From Zanthoxylum bungeanum (taxonomy: Eukaryota; Streptophyta; Magnoliopsida; Sapindales; Rutaceae), in the NCBI GenBank assembly GCA_019454045.1, contig SKCR01033470.1, positions 62,001-126,000 on the forward strand: a stretch of 64,000 nucleotides of DNA. Direction: 5' to 3'. The notes beneath the pieces are model-generated. The model saw only the letters and a program-made list of their open reading frames with translations, made no database searches and was not told where the DNA came from. Positions 12,214-23,085 of the stretch are shown in pieces. Numbering within the stretch: position 1 is the first letter of the stretch; each line of letters begins with the position of its first letter. The position numbers and the translations under genes are program-made.

Positions 12214-13420
12214 CAAGAGGCGACACATTTTCCATTTTATTCAAAGCCACAACATGCATCCACAAACGAATCTCATGCGAATGAAACAATTAAAAAAATG
12301 AATGACAATAAATAGAAAAAGTGCCCACAGGTCTAACCTTTTAAATCACCTCTCGGATGTACGGTACATGATCGTCGGAAGGGCTAACACTCCGCAACTC
12401 CTCCGGTTCACTGGTTCACTGCTCTCGTTCGTTGTCTCACTGTTTTGAGTCACCGTTCTCCCTATTTTGCTGCTGTTTTTACTGTATTTCGCTGTTCTTT
12501 CGGTGACATTTTCTGGTCACTACGTTTACTGTATTTAGGCTACTATTCTTGGTGTATTTGGGGACTGTTTTGGGTGTGGTTTGGGCTGTTGTTATGGTGT
12601 GGTTTGGGGACTGTTTTGGTGAGGTAAATGGGGCTATTCGAGATGTGTTTTGGTCAAGGCAATGGGGGTTATTTGGTTTGTGATTTTCGGTTATTGAGAG
12701 TGAGGGAGAGTTGTGTCAATGAGCTTGGGTGTTTCTTGTGTGAATGAACTAGGAGTTTTCTGTGTGAATGACCTAGGGTGTCAATGCCTTGCAAAATTTT
12801 TGTGGTTTGTATCAATGTGCTAGGGGGAAATGTCTTGGTTTTGGGTTTCTTTTATAGGCAAAGAGCTAGGGTTTCCATGTGTTTGAATAGGAAGGAGACC
12901 AATTAGTGTCTTACAATGAAAGTAAAAGATTGATTGGAGACAGATTTGGTTTAATTAGGAAGATAATATATTCAATTTGTTTGGTTTAGTCATATAATAT
13001 TTGTTGATTGATTTTAATTAGGCATGATTTTATTTGATATTTATTTTAATTTGGTATGTGATTTTTAGATTTTATTTAATTTGACCATGTGTTAAATATG
13101 TGTTTTATTAATTTGAATGTGTTTTATGGCTTTGGTGGGCTAATTGGGCTTGGGTGTGAGGCTAGCAGCAAAACCAGAAATACCGACACTGTTAACGCCT
13201 CTTCGAACGCTACACGAACGCCCTCAATCTTCTTGACATTCGAACGAACAACGAACGCAGCACGAACGAAAATAGTGAACTTGTGAAATGAATCTGATGA
13301 CATACTTGTTCTGAATTTCCCCTTCCGACGTCCGTTTCCCACGACTTCCGTGACATAAAAGGTAGTGCCTCTAAATGAGACTCATCATAGGGACTTATAT
13401 GCAAAAATGCAGTGCCTACA

Positions 13421-13436
13421 GTCGCCCCCACTTTGA
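13421..13436 (-). other. Polypurine tract of the Ogre/Tat-like element
   Basis: On the minus strand the LTR is preceded by ATCAAAGTGGGGGCGAC, a purine-rich G-run directly abutting TGTAGGCAC. This position and composition are typical of Ogre/Tat polypurine tracts. Confidence 0.75.
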
Positions 13437-13559
13437 TGGGACTTGTGTAATGTGTAACAGTGACAATCCTATCAAATTCATGCAATGCATTTTCACTTAC
13501 CTGGCTCGCCAGCTGCCACTTGACTTGCCTGTTGTGCTGAGATGCTTTGACCTTTGGGC

Positions 13560-14350
13560 TTTGTTCCCGAATTGCGTTGAGAGAGAGCTTTATTCCCGAG
13601 CTGTTTTGAAAGTGGGCTTTATTCCTCTAGGCTTTGTTCCCGAACTGCTTTGAAAGTGGGCTTTATTCCCCTAGGCTTTATTCTCGAACTGTGTTAAGAT
13701 AGAGCTTTATTCCCCTGGGTTGTATTCCCGAACTGTGTTAAGATAGAGCTTTATTCTCTTTGGCCTTGTTCCCTAACTGTGTTAAGATAGAGCTTTATTC
13801 TCTTGGGCCTTGTTCCCGAACTGTGTTAAGATAGAGCTTTAATCTCTTGGACCTTGTTCCCGAACTGTGTTAAGATAGAGCTTTATTCTCTTGGGCCTTG
13901 TTCCCGAACTGTGTTAAGATAGAGCTTTATTCTCTTGGGCCTTGTTCCCGAACTGTGTTAAGATAAAGCTTTATTCTCTTGGACTGTATTCCCGAACTAT
14001 CAAGATAGAGCTTTATTCCCTTGGGCTGTATTCCCGAACTGTGTCAAGATAGAGCTTTATCCCCCTGGGCCTTATTCCCGAACTGTGTCAAGATAGAGCT
14101 TATTGTCTTGGGCTGTATTCCCGAACTATGTCAAGATAGAGCTTTATTCCCTTGGGCTGTATTCCCGAACTGTGTCAAGATAGAGCTTTATTCCCATGGG
14201 CTGTATTCCCGAATTGTGTCAAGATAGAGCTTTATTCTCTTGGGCTGTATTCCCGAACTGTGTCAAGATAGTGCTTTATTCCTTTGGGCTGTATTCCCGA
14301 ACTGTGCCAAGATAGAGCTTTATTCCCCTGGGCTGTATTCCCGAACTGTA
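13560..14350 (-). repeat. 44-bp tandem array in the 3' untranslated region of the Ogre/Tat-like element
   Basis: About sixteen good copies of a 44-bp unit containing AAGATAGAGCTTTATTC, TTGGGC[T/C]T[G/T]TTCCCGAACTG and TGT[T/C], flanked by diverged copies (13560-13680 and 14345-14480). It lies between the integrase remnant and the polypurine tract. Plant Ogre/Tat elements are known to carry hypervariable tandem repeats there, and these can seed satellite DNA. Open frames across it (repeated PELCQDRA-like peptides) are artefacts. Confidence 0.9.
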
Positions 14351-14782
14351 CTGAATGCGGGCTTTATTCCCTGGGCCTTGTTCCCGAATTCTGTTGACTG
14401 TGGGCTTTGTTCCTGAATTGTACTAAATGTGAGCTTTATCCCCGATCTGAGCTGACTGTGGGCTTTGTTCCTGAATTGCACTGAATGTGGGCTTTATCCC
14501 CTCAAACTGGTACTGAGGTGGGCCTCGCCCCCAGACTGATACTGATATGGGCCTCAACCCTGGGACTCGTCCCCAAGCTACTGATAATGACGTTGGCCTC
14601 ACCCCCAGATTGCCATACCCGGTAAGACTGATGTTGATGCTAATGTGGGCTTCGCCCCCAGAGTGCCATACCCAAAACTCAAACTCAAATGGGCCTCAAC
14701 CTTGGGATTATTACCCGAATCCGATATTGTGCTTTTCACCGTTTCTGATTAGCTTGTTCTTTGTCGCTTTCTCTTTTCTTCT

Positions 14783-15079
14783 TCAAAACCTGTGAACACA
14801 AAACAAAACAAACACAAAAAGGAATGCAAAATACGTTACGTGTATGCATGAATGAGTTTCATATCCCGTTGGGTTAGGTCGTCCACCAATTCCATTGGTG
14901 ACTGCTCGGTTTTCTCTTCCTTTGGCAAAGTACTGCTTCAATCTATCCACGTTGATTGGCTCGGTGAACTCATTTCCTTCCAAGTCTGACAGCCTCACTG
15001 CCTTATTTCCCATTACTGAACGGTTATTCTGTCTTTTCTGCTTGCTTCTTTTGGGAATCTCCCGTATTCTAAACATCAC
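14783..15079 (-). pseudogene. Integrase C-terminal remnant, Ogre/Tat-like element
   Basis: A 98-residue open frame starts after the deletion junction and contains NKAVRLSDLEGNEFTEPINV followed by DRLKQYF. This is the characteristic end of gypsy integrase/pol (the motif that reads roughly LxDLEG..PxNxDRLKxYF). The last ~30 residues are hydrophobic read-through with no family match. It lacks the zinc finger, the DDE core and most of the C-terminal domain, so it cannot encode an active integrase. It is a marker showing that the deletion removed protease to mid-integrase. Confidence 0.75.
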
Positions 15080-15269
15080 TGAATTTCATAGTACCAAGGT
15101 TGAATGCTTTTCTCATATTGCAGAAGAGATTCAGCGAAATGAACGTCTTTATTATCATTTAAGAAAATGGTTCGAACACGTAGACTAAGTCAATGTCTAT
15201 AAAAAATGCAGGATCAAATAAACTAGGAGGAATAACTTCATCATTCGCAACATTGCCTTCTTTCTTGAC
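15080..15269 (-). other. Deletion junction region, Ogre/Tat-like element
   Basis: About 190 bp between the end of gag and the integrase tail. It carries no recognisable protease or RT motif and stands where more than 3 kb of pol would be expected. The exact junction cannot be set without an intact relative. Confidence 0.5.
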
Positions 15270-16694
15270 CTATGGTTCTTTACTATTTTTATCCTTTATC
15301 TCAATGCAAGAAGCCTGGTGGTTGAGAGTTTGAAGGACAAAGGTTTCGGGTAGGCTGGAGTTGATCATGTAGGTGGGTGGTGGAATGGAGTGGTAATTAG
15401 GCAAGGGATTTCTGTATGTGTTAGGTTGTTCTTTTTTTGGATTGGGTATTTTATGGGAGTCAATGAGGTTTTGGACCTCATGCCTAAGGTGGGTACAGTT
15501 GTCGGTGTCATGGCCTTTTTCTTGATGGAAGTAACAATACTGGTTTAGGTTGAGGTACGGTGGCACATGGTTCAGAAATGGCCTAGGTTCCAAAGGTTTT
15601 AGAAGTCCTTGTACCTTCAGTTTTTCAAACACCTTTGACAAAGGTCTACCAAGATTGGAGAATCGCCTGTTCTTGACGGTAGCGACCTCGGCAGTAGCGG
15701 GCTTGGTCTCAGAAGGCCCCCCAAAAGTTCTTCTATTCTGGCCATAAAACTTTCTGTTTTCAGCCTCTTCTTCCTCTATATCCATGACAGTTTCCCTCAA
15801 CTGTCGAAAATCTGCTATCATGGAGGTCATCCTCCTCAGCTTGCCATAAATTGAGGGCTTAGTACCCTTGATAATCATCTTTATTTGTTCCTTCTCAGAG
15901 GGCCGAGTCTGCATTTTCAGAAGCTGGCTTCTCCAGCGGTCTACATACTCCTTGAAGCTTTCCTCTGGCTTCTGCTTAGTGTTCTCCAAATCACGGAGTG
16001 AAAAGTCGATCTCTAAGTCTGTAACATACTGCTTCAGAAAAGCATCAGCTAGTTCCCTCCAATCTTCCTTAACCTTTTTCTCAAGGTTGTGATACCACAC
16101 TACAGGTGCCCCCTCGAGTGACATCCCAAACATCTTTTGGACTTGGCGCTGTGACAGGCCCACTGAACTCATCACTGAGACATATTACCGCAGATGGACC
16201 CTCGGGTCTCCATTCCCATTGAACTTGGCTATATCTGTCATTTTGAACTGAGCTGGCAACTGTTCTTCAAAGGTCATCGCCTCATAGTCTAGTAAGTCTT
16301 CATCCTTACCCTTCATCTTACGGGTAACGGACTCTACCTGGTCACGGAGTTTCTGTATCTCGGCCTGAGACCCAATCACTCTGCCTGTTGCATATTCTGC
16401 CATGTCATCATCAAAAGTGGAGGTATCATCCCCCAACTCATTCGGAGGCTCCTCACGCCTCACATTCTCAGAATTTCCCCCAGCACATGGCACAACCATA
16501 TTTGCCATGGCAGTAGTCAAGGCTTGCAACTCTTCGATAATCTTGGCGAAACCATTCTCCAGTTGGTCCATGCGAGATATCTCATTATCGAACGTACTCA
16601 TAACTGTTACCGGTCTTTTAGTGAGTCTTCCCTCTTCCCTAACCCAACGGGAATCTATGACGGCTTTTAGAACACAAGGGTTAGCATGATGCAT
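15270..16694 (-). pseudogene. gag of the Ogre/Tat-like element, interrupted by a nonsense codon
   Basis: Capsid/nucleocapsid precursor that would package element RNA in cytoplasmic particles. Two consecutive same-frame segments: 16694-16188 (about 169 residues; acidic, coiled-coil-like N-terminus with a run ending GDPRVHLR) and 16184-15270, separated by TAA at 16185-16187. In this family a Gln is usual at that point (HLRQYV). The second segment has a retrotransposon-gag core: VVWYHNLE, then DAFLKQYV, SLRDLENTKQKPEESFKEYV and RWRSQLLKM. It ends with a zinc-knuckle-like Cys/His cluster (CYFHQEKGHDTDNC) and a Pro-rich tail. No protease follows. One stop apart, the frame is well preserved, suggesting relatively recent loss. 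Confidence 0.85.
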
Positions 16695-16744
16695 GTATGC
16701 ATGAGATGCATGCGATATAAGGAATATATCAACTCATTAAAATT

Positions 16745-17165
16745 TCCACACAAATCGGCCCATCATCATTTTAGAAGCTTTTGGGCTAACTGTCATAGGA
16801 GTGAACTCGTCCCAGTTTAAATGGCCCAACAAGTTCACATCTCATGGCAAGAAGTCCAACCGTATCCAAATGATAATTTTCCTAAACACAAACATATAAT
16901 GGCCCATTGGCGTTTTAGAAGCCTTTGGCCCAATCATCATAAGATACGTTCTTGTCCCATTTTAAAAGGCCCAACAAGCACATACTTCATGACAAAAGGT
17001 CCGTATGGATCCAAACGACAACGTTCCCAAACACAAGGATACAGAAATAATTTCTACAGAGTGGCCCATCAACATTTCAGAAGCTTTTGGCCCAATTGTC
17101 ATAGGATACGAACTCGTCCAAGTTTAAATGGCCCAACAAGTTCGCATTTCTGACAAGAATTCCAA
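16745..17165 (-). repeat. Three ~150-bp repeats in the leader of the Ogre/Tat-like element
   Basis: Units near 16755, 16900 and 17060 share GGCCCAT[C/T]..TTTTAGAAGC[C/T]TTTGG, CATA[G/A]GA..GAACTCGTCC and AATGGCCCAACAAGTTC. They lie between the PBS and gag. An open frame across them is a repeat artefact. Confidence 0.75.
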
Positions 17166-17720
17166 CTGCATCCAAATGAGGATGGTCCACAAGCGCAAGA
17201 AAATAGTTGCTATAGGCCATACAACCCCGGTCTACGTGTGGGTTTGCCGGAGGGTAGACAAAGACTCTCGTTGGCGAAGGAGTGCCCACAACTAGGTCTC
17301 CCCACTCAAGGGTTTGAGCAACCAAGTGAGCGTACCCTTTTTTAAACCTTACAGTACGTGCCAACGAGTTATGATGTGTGACTGACTGTCAAATGGATTT
17401 CCCGTTGTAGATTCCCCAAAGGGAGGGTTTAGCGAGGCTCTCTTAAGTACCCTAGCCTCTTAGGCTCTTATCGCTTGGTGACAGGAATAAACAACGAGTC
17501 CTCCAAATTAGTCCATCACAATAGGCTACGAGTAAATGATTATCTAGGTGCCTTCACAGCTTTTCCTTATAAAAAGGTAGTGAATGAGGGAAGACACCAA
17601 ACCATTACCCAGCCTTAAAGAATGCCTTTGATTAAACCCTTTTTAACCCATAGTAGACACGATTAATTAAAGCACAAATCATAATATTACAAGACATTAT
17701 TTCGGGGCCGATTCTCTATC
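17166..17720 (-). other. Leader remainder of the Ogre/Tat-like element
   Basis: Region between the leader repeats and the PBS. No coding signature. The 95-residue minus-strand frame at 17364-17077 overlaps the repeats and has no recognised domain. Confidence 0.45.
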
Positions 17721-17739
17721 CCCAGTGGAGTCGTCAGAC
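17721..17739 (-). other. Primer-binding-site-like sequence, Ogre/Tat-like element
   Basis: Minus strand after the LTR end (..CCCACA) reads GTCTGACGACTCCACTGGGG. A GACTCC..TGGGGA sequence next to the LTR is typical of Ogre/Tat elements primed by an Arg tRNA; the tRNA assignment is family knowledge, not proven here. Confidence 0.65.
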
Positions 17740-20600
17740 TGTGGGAACATAGAAACTGGGCGACGCATGCTGTCCCGGGCTCGCGGCCTGGTTGGGAGTA
17801 CGGAGTAGCTCGCGGGGGACTAAACCGAAGAATAATGGAGTCGCCACCCGGTGTGAACCGGGAAAATAATTTAAGGCCGCACTCACCCCTCGCAAGGGAA
17901 GACCTCAAACCGTTGGGTTTGGAATGGTCTCTTACTTATGCCACTTGTAATAAAATGATTTGTACAATAATTCAACCAAGCCTAAGGAACATTTATTTCC
18001 AAGGATAATTTACTCCTAAGTTCGCATGCATAAATCAAAAGTTTATCTAGGTTCACATGTAACGCATTTTCATATTTGCATACAACCTATTTGCATATAA
18101 TCTATGTCCCAATTTGCATGCATAAAGATAAATACAGCTAGCATACAATGTCATAAGCACATCACATTCGATCAGGGGCATGCCAGAAGATAATAATTGT
18201 ATAATCACGCATGAAAGCAAATTGGAGTAACGGCAATCATATAACTTCATGAACATGTTGAAAGGATGAATGCGAAAGCATAATTAGGTAACTACCGTGC
18301 AAACATGCATCATGGAAACGAACATGTAACCTTGTGAACACAATGAATGACTAAGTGCGAGAACATAAGTAATCAACAAGGGAAATGACACAATGAGTAA
18401 CCATGCTTGAGATGTGATGGAAGATGACCAGTTTACCGTGGGCGTTTGTGCGGCATTCGTATCCGCGTTCGAGTAGCGTTCGTAAACACGTTCGAACAGA
18501 AATGAAACAGAATGCTCACGTTCGTATGGCGTTCGGAAACGCATTTGAACGAAAATGAGACCTGATGCATGATAAGGCAAAATGCATGCGCGTTCGAGTT
18601 ACGTTCGTAAACGCGTTCGAATGAGCTGAGACAGAAAACATGCGTTCGTGCGGCGTTCTGAAACGCGTTCAAACGAGGTCACAGTAGTGACCTCCGAAAT
18701 GCAGTAAACAACATGACACATATATGAACGGATGAATAGATGACACCTAATAAATAATGATCGGCTAAAAGGCGCGACAAAGCATCGTGGTAAGGGATTT
18801 TAACCTCTCAATATAGAGGACTTTTAATCGCACTTACTAAGCCCATGCGCAAACAACATAATACTTATATAAAAAAGTGAAGACAATGATATCGGACTTC
18901 GTGTATCCGATTGAACATATTTCACATCCAATCGAATAGACATTATTCGGCGCGGCAAAGTATCGTGGTAAAGGATTTTAACCTCTCAAACTAGAGGACC
19001 TTTAATCGCACTTACTAAGCCCATACGCTAATAACACGATGCATATAAGAAATAAAGACAACAATATCGGACTTCGTATACCCGATTGAACATATCTCAC
19101 ATTCAATAGAATATACATCATCCGGCGCGGCAAAGCATCGTGGTAAAGGATTTTAACCTCTTAAAATAGAGGACCTTTAATCGCATTTACTAAGCCCATG
19201 CGCTTTATCTCATCATTACATAAACCAATAACATGCAGAAATCAAGTAGCGAATAGTAAACAAATCATAACAACATAAAACGAAATATGCACCATTTACT
19301 CAAGTGGTACGTGGAGTTGTATCCCGAGTACAGATCATACTACTACGTCCATTCGGAATCGGCTATGAATTTATGTCCGGGTTTCCATCCTATATACCAC
19401 AAGAGGCGACACATTTTCCATTTTATTCAAAGCCACAACATGCATCCACAAATGACTCTCATGCGAATGAAACAATTAAAAAAAAACTAATGACAATAAA
19501 TAGAAAAAGTGCCCTCAGGTCTAACCTTTTAAATCACCTCTCGGATGTACGGTACACGATCGTCGGAAGGGCTAACACTCCGCAACTCCTTTGGTTCACT
19601 GCTCTCGTTCATTGTCTCTTTTGAGTCGTCGTTCTCCCTGTTTCACTGTTGTTTTTACTGTATTTCGCTATTCTTTCGGTGACATTTTCTGGTCACTACG
19701 TTTACTGTATTTAGGCTACTGTTCTTGGTGTATTTGGGGACTGTTTTGGGTGTGGTTTGGGCTGCTATTATGGTGTGGTTTGGGGACAGTTTTGTGAGGT
19801 AAATGGGGCTATTCGGGATGTGTTTTGGTCAAGGCAATTAAGGTTCTTTGGTTTGTGATTTTCGGTTATTGAGAGTGAGGGAGAGTTGTGTCAATGAGCT
19901 TGGGTGTTTCTTGTGTGAATGAACTAGGAGTTTTCTGTGTGAATAAGCTAGGGTGTCAATGCTTTGCAGAATTTTTGTGGTTTGTATCAATGTGCTAGGG
20001 GGGAAGTGTCTTGGTTTTGGGTTTCTTTTATAGGCAAAGAGCTAGGGTTTCCATGTGTTTGAATAGGAATGAGACCAATTAGTGTCTTACAAGGAAAGCA
20101 AAAGATTGATTGGAGACAAGATTTGGTTTAATTAGGAAGATAATATATTCAATTTGTTTGGTTTAGGCATATAATATTTGTTGATTGATTTTAATTAGGC
20201 ATGATTTTATTTGATATTTATTTTAATTTGGTATGTGATTTTTAGATTTTATTTAATTTCACCATGTGTTAAATATGTGTTTTATTAATTTGGATGTGTT
20301 TTATGGGCTTTGGTGGGCTAATTGGGCTTGGGTGTGAGGCTAGCAGTAAAACCAGAAATACCGACACCGTTCGAACGCCTCTTCGAACGCTACACGAATG
20401 CCCGCAATCTGCTTGACGTTCGAACGAACAACGAACACAGCACGAACGAAAACATTGAACTTGTGAAATGAATCTGATGACATACTTGTTCTGAATTTCC
20501 CATTCCGACGTCCGTTTCCCACGACTTCCGTGACATAAAAGGTAGTGCCTCTAAATGAGACTCATCTTAGGGACTTATATGCAAAAATGCAGTGCCTACA
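17740..20600 (-). repeat. 5' LTR (sense orientation) of the Ogre/Tat-like element
   Basis: 2,861 bp with the same order of internal blocks as the partner LTR: TTCGAACG cluster (18440-18680), three hairpin repeats (18770-19205), shared module (19305-19398), terminal TTCGAACG cluster (20365-20460). Sense transcription would start in this copy and proceed leftward. Confidence 0.9.
19305..19398 (+). repeat. Shared ~93-bp module, copy B
   Basis: Second LTR copy of the module. It differs from 12120-12213 by a few bases, including a small insertion (TACTACTACG versus TACTACCG). Confidence 0.85.
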
Positions 20601-20605
20601 CTTAG

Positions 20606-23085
20606 TTAATGAGTTGTTATGACTTAGTTACGTGTTTCTAAAAGAAAACATATTGAACGTCTTAAATGGTTCGAGAACTTTCAATAAGTTTCTGATGAAA
20701 CGCGGATAGAATATTTTGACTAGTTCAAAGATATTCAATTTGAAGTTTTTGAAAACTGTATCTTTAAAATTCATAGTGAGTCTTTGAATAGTTCAAAGAT
20801 TTTTGATACGATCAAACATATGAATTTATGTCAATTAGTTCTAAGATTATTTAATGAATATGATTCTTACTCAATACTATTCTTCTACGATTCCACTTGA
20901 TGGAATTGGTTAGTGGGAGTAATCGAATCTTATATGATTTGATTCACTTGATATTGAGTATTACCAAATTAGTTTCAATACTCTTGGGGATATGCTCCAG
21001 TAACACTAATTCATTCTTTTAATTAAGGTTCCATTAGTTTCTACAGTTACTTATTTGATATGTATAATAGAAAATTCGAATCTTAAAAAGTTTGAGATTT
21101 GAATCTTTCTTCTGTACAATGGTTATATAATTGAAAGTACTTGTGTCTCGGAGGTACAAGTAAAAGTTTATCATTTATTCTATTTAATATAATATTATAT
21201 TCTATTTGATAGAATATCTTTTCTACAATCTCGAGTAATAAAATTATATTATAACTTAATAAGTAACATCAGATGTTGACTACTGTAGAAAAGACTTGAC
21301 TTATTGAAGTTAGATGTGAGAGGATTAAGCTATAAATGGAACTACATAATTAATAAGATGAAATGATCCTAAGATATCTTCCGTATAAGTTCAATAGGAT
21401 GTCAGAATTATTTACAAAGTATTTGATACTTAATGGTTCTGTTGTTTTTTTTATTGAAGAAAATTATCCTATAACTTACAGTGGGAGCAATATTTGATAT
21501 CGATTCTGAAAGTTAGATTAGACCATAGATCTAAGATTGTCCATAGCTTACTACGATCAAGTTTTGAACTTGATTAAGCTTTCGTTATGAATCGTTCATA
21601 AAATGTGCAAATGGTTTGTGCAATAAAAGCGATGTAAGCTTATTAAAGGTTTGATCTTTATAGTATGATAGTGAGAGAAGTTATACTCAGTAATCTATTA
21701 TAGATTCTGAGGAAACTTGTCTCTAGTCGCACTAATTGAACAATTAAAGATCTGTTGGTTAATGTTTATATTAAACTGTGTATTTTTGCTAGGAATGCAA
21801 AGTGGCGTTTCTGAATGGTTTCTTTGGATAAGAAGAGATCTGTTGTGATTTCTTTATTTTGAAGAGTTCATTCTGGAATGGCCATAGAGTTTGTGTTCTA
21901 CTAAGATCACAGTTTGATATACAAGCTTATAGAGACTATTGTAGACTCAGTTGAGCCTTCCGGAAACCCGTGCTCTCTAATTTTGATATCAGTCAGATCA
22001 TCTGGTTTTATCAAAGTATAGAGAATGCATGTTAGGGTTAGTGGGAGCGTACAAATTTCTTTCTAGTGTTATATATCCTAACGACATTATCATTATTAAT
22101 GTAATAATGAGATGTTTATAAGGTAAAAGATTTACCTAAGTCTTATTTTCTCCGTGAAAGTGGTGAGACTAGTCTCTATTATATTCGATATAAAGTTTTT
22201 ATAAAACTAAGAGACTTGTGAAATACTCTAATTAGTCGTACATTAGATATGATCTAATAAAGAACACAACAAGACTATCTATATGACGGTTACTATGACT
22301 GTCTACCAGTTAGTATAACTGTTTGACAGTTAATGTGTCTTTTATATATTGTATTCATCTTTCGTAAATGATGATTCCTTAGTCGAAAGAGGAGTTGATT
22401 AGAAATGCATAATATGATGATGGCATAATGAATACTATATTATGTACGACTAAAAGATATCAATTTAATCGTAATTATTACGAACTATTTTGATAGACCA
22501 TAGGATGTGTCTTGAAACATGTTCTTTGTTATCTCTGAGATATTAAGAACGAGTTTCTTATTCATGGAGAATATAGTCTGCAATCATTATGGTCAGATTA
22601 ATTTTGAATCTAATTATGATGTTATATAATCTACTTTATAAAAGAGTTGGAAAAGATGTAGTGGGAGCGTCACGAATGATTCTACTGTGTAAATGAAATT
22701 AGTTGTAACTTATGAAGTATTGACTTATGAAGTTGCAAAATGACCTTATAGATTGGAAGTTTTGATATCAGTGTTGTGTCTGCGGTTGTCTACATAGTAT
22801 TTTGGATTTGATCCCTACATACATAGACAACTCAGTAACTATAGCACAATATTGATGTCACATCTGAGTCATATTGATATATAACTTAGGTTCTAAAAAA
22901 TATGAATGATGCTAGCTAAGGGAAACGTTTGGGTTTATTGGACAAACTCGATTTGTTATAGCGGACCTACTTGTTGCTGCCTACCTCTTGAGTGTTAGGT
23001 GAGCTCTTGAGGGCCATGCGTATGTGATATATATTTCGATGTGTATATGATATCGTGGATTGACACTAGAGCAAGTGAGAGAAAT
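20606..23085 (+). pseudogene. Decayed pol region of the copia-like element, with RT trace
   Basis: Continuation of the outer copia-like element after the CTTAG target site. No long frame remains. Near 21797-21820 the plus strand reads AKWRFLNG, a trace of the copia RT motif VKTAFLNG. Several GTGGGAGC phrases (21480, 22045, 22660) mark further decayed, possibly repeated material. The last bases (23061-23085) are purine-rich and abut the LTR, fitting a degraded polypurine tract. Function lost. Confidence 0.45.

Larger units (their letters stand above)
10531..13420 (-). repeat. 3' LTR (sense orientation) of the Ogre/Tat-like element
   Basis: 2,890 bp, matching 17740-20600 throughout with several differences per hundred bases by eye, so the insertion is not recent. 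It holds, in plus coordinates, a CpG-rich TTCGAACG-type cluster (11227-11500), three ~176-bp hairpin repeats (11580-12030), a ~93-bp module shared with other elements (12120-12213), and a second TTCGAAC cluster (13196-13270). Confidence 0.9.
10531..20600 (-). mobile_element. Ogre/Tat-like Ty3/gypsy element, internally deleted, with CTTAG target duplication
   Basis: A complete 10,070-bp insertion. Plus-strand termini are TGTGGGAACA (10531) and AGTGCCTACA (20600), and CTTAG is duplicated at 10526-10530 and 20601-20605. Coding sense is minus, where the LTR reads TGTAGGCACT..TTCCCACA. In minus order: LTR (20600-17740), PBS-like sequence, leader with tandem repeats, gag (16694-15270, one in-frame stop), remnant of the integrase C-terminus (15079-14783), 44-bp tandem array, polypurine tract, LTR (13420-10531). 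Protease, RT, RNase H and most of integrase are missing; autonomous Ogre-type elements are roughly twice this size. A non-autonomous deletion derivative. Confidence 0.85.

Noticed and set aside
12102..12284. Frame encoding KWYVELYPEYRSYYRPFGIG across the shared module, possibly a conserved peptide
   Set aside because: Copy B has an indel that shifts the frame and copy D carries further changes. Conservation is at the DNA level and not frame-limited, and the frame is antisense to the element.
14021..14227. Open frame with repeated PELCQDRA-like peptide
   Set aside because: Arises because the 44-bp array stays open in one frame; lies in the 3'UTR of the Ogre-like element, on the opposite strand.
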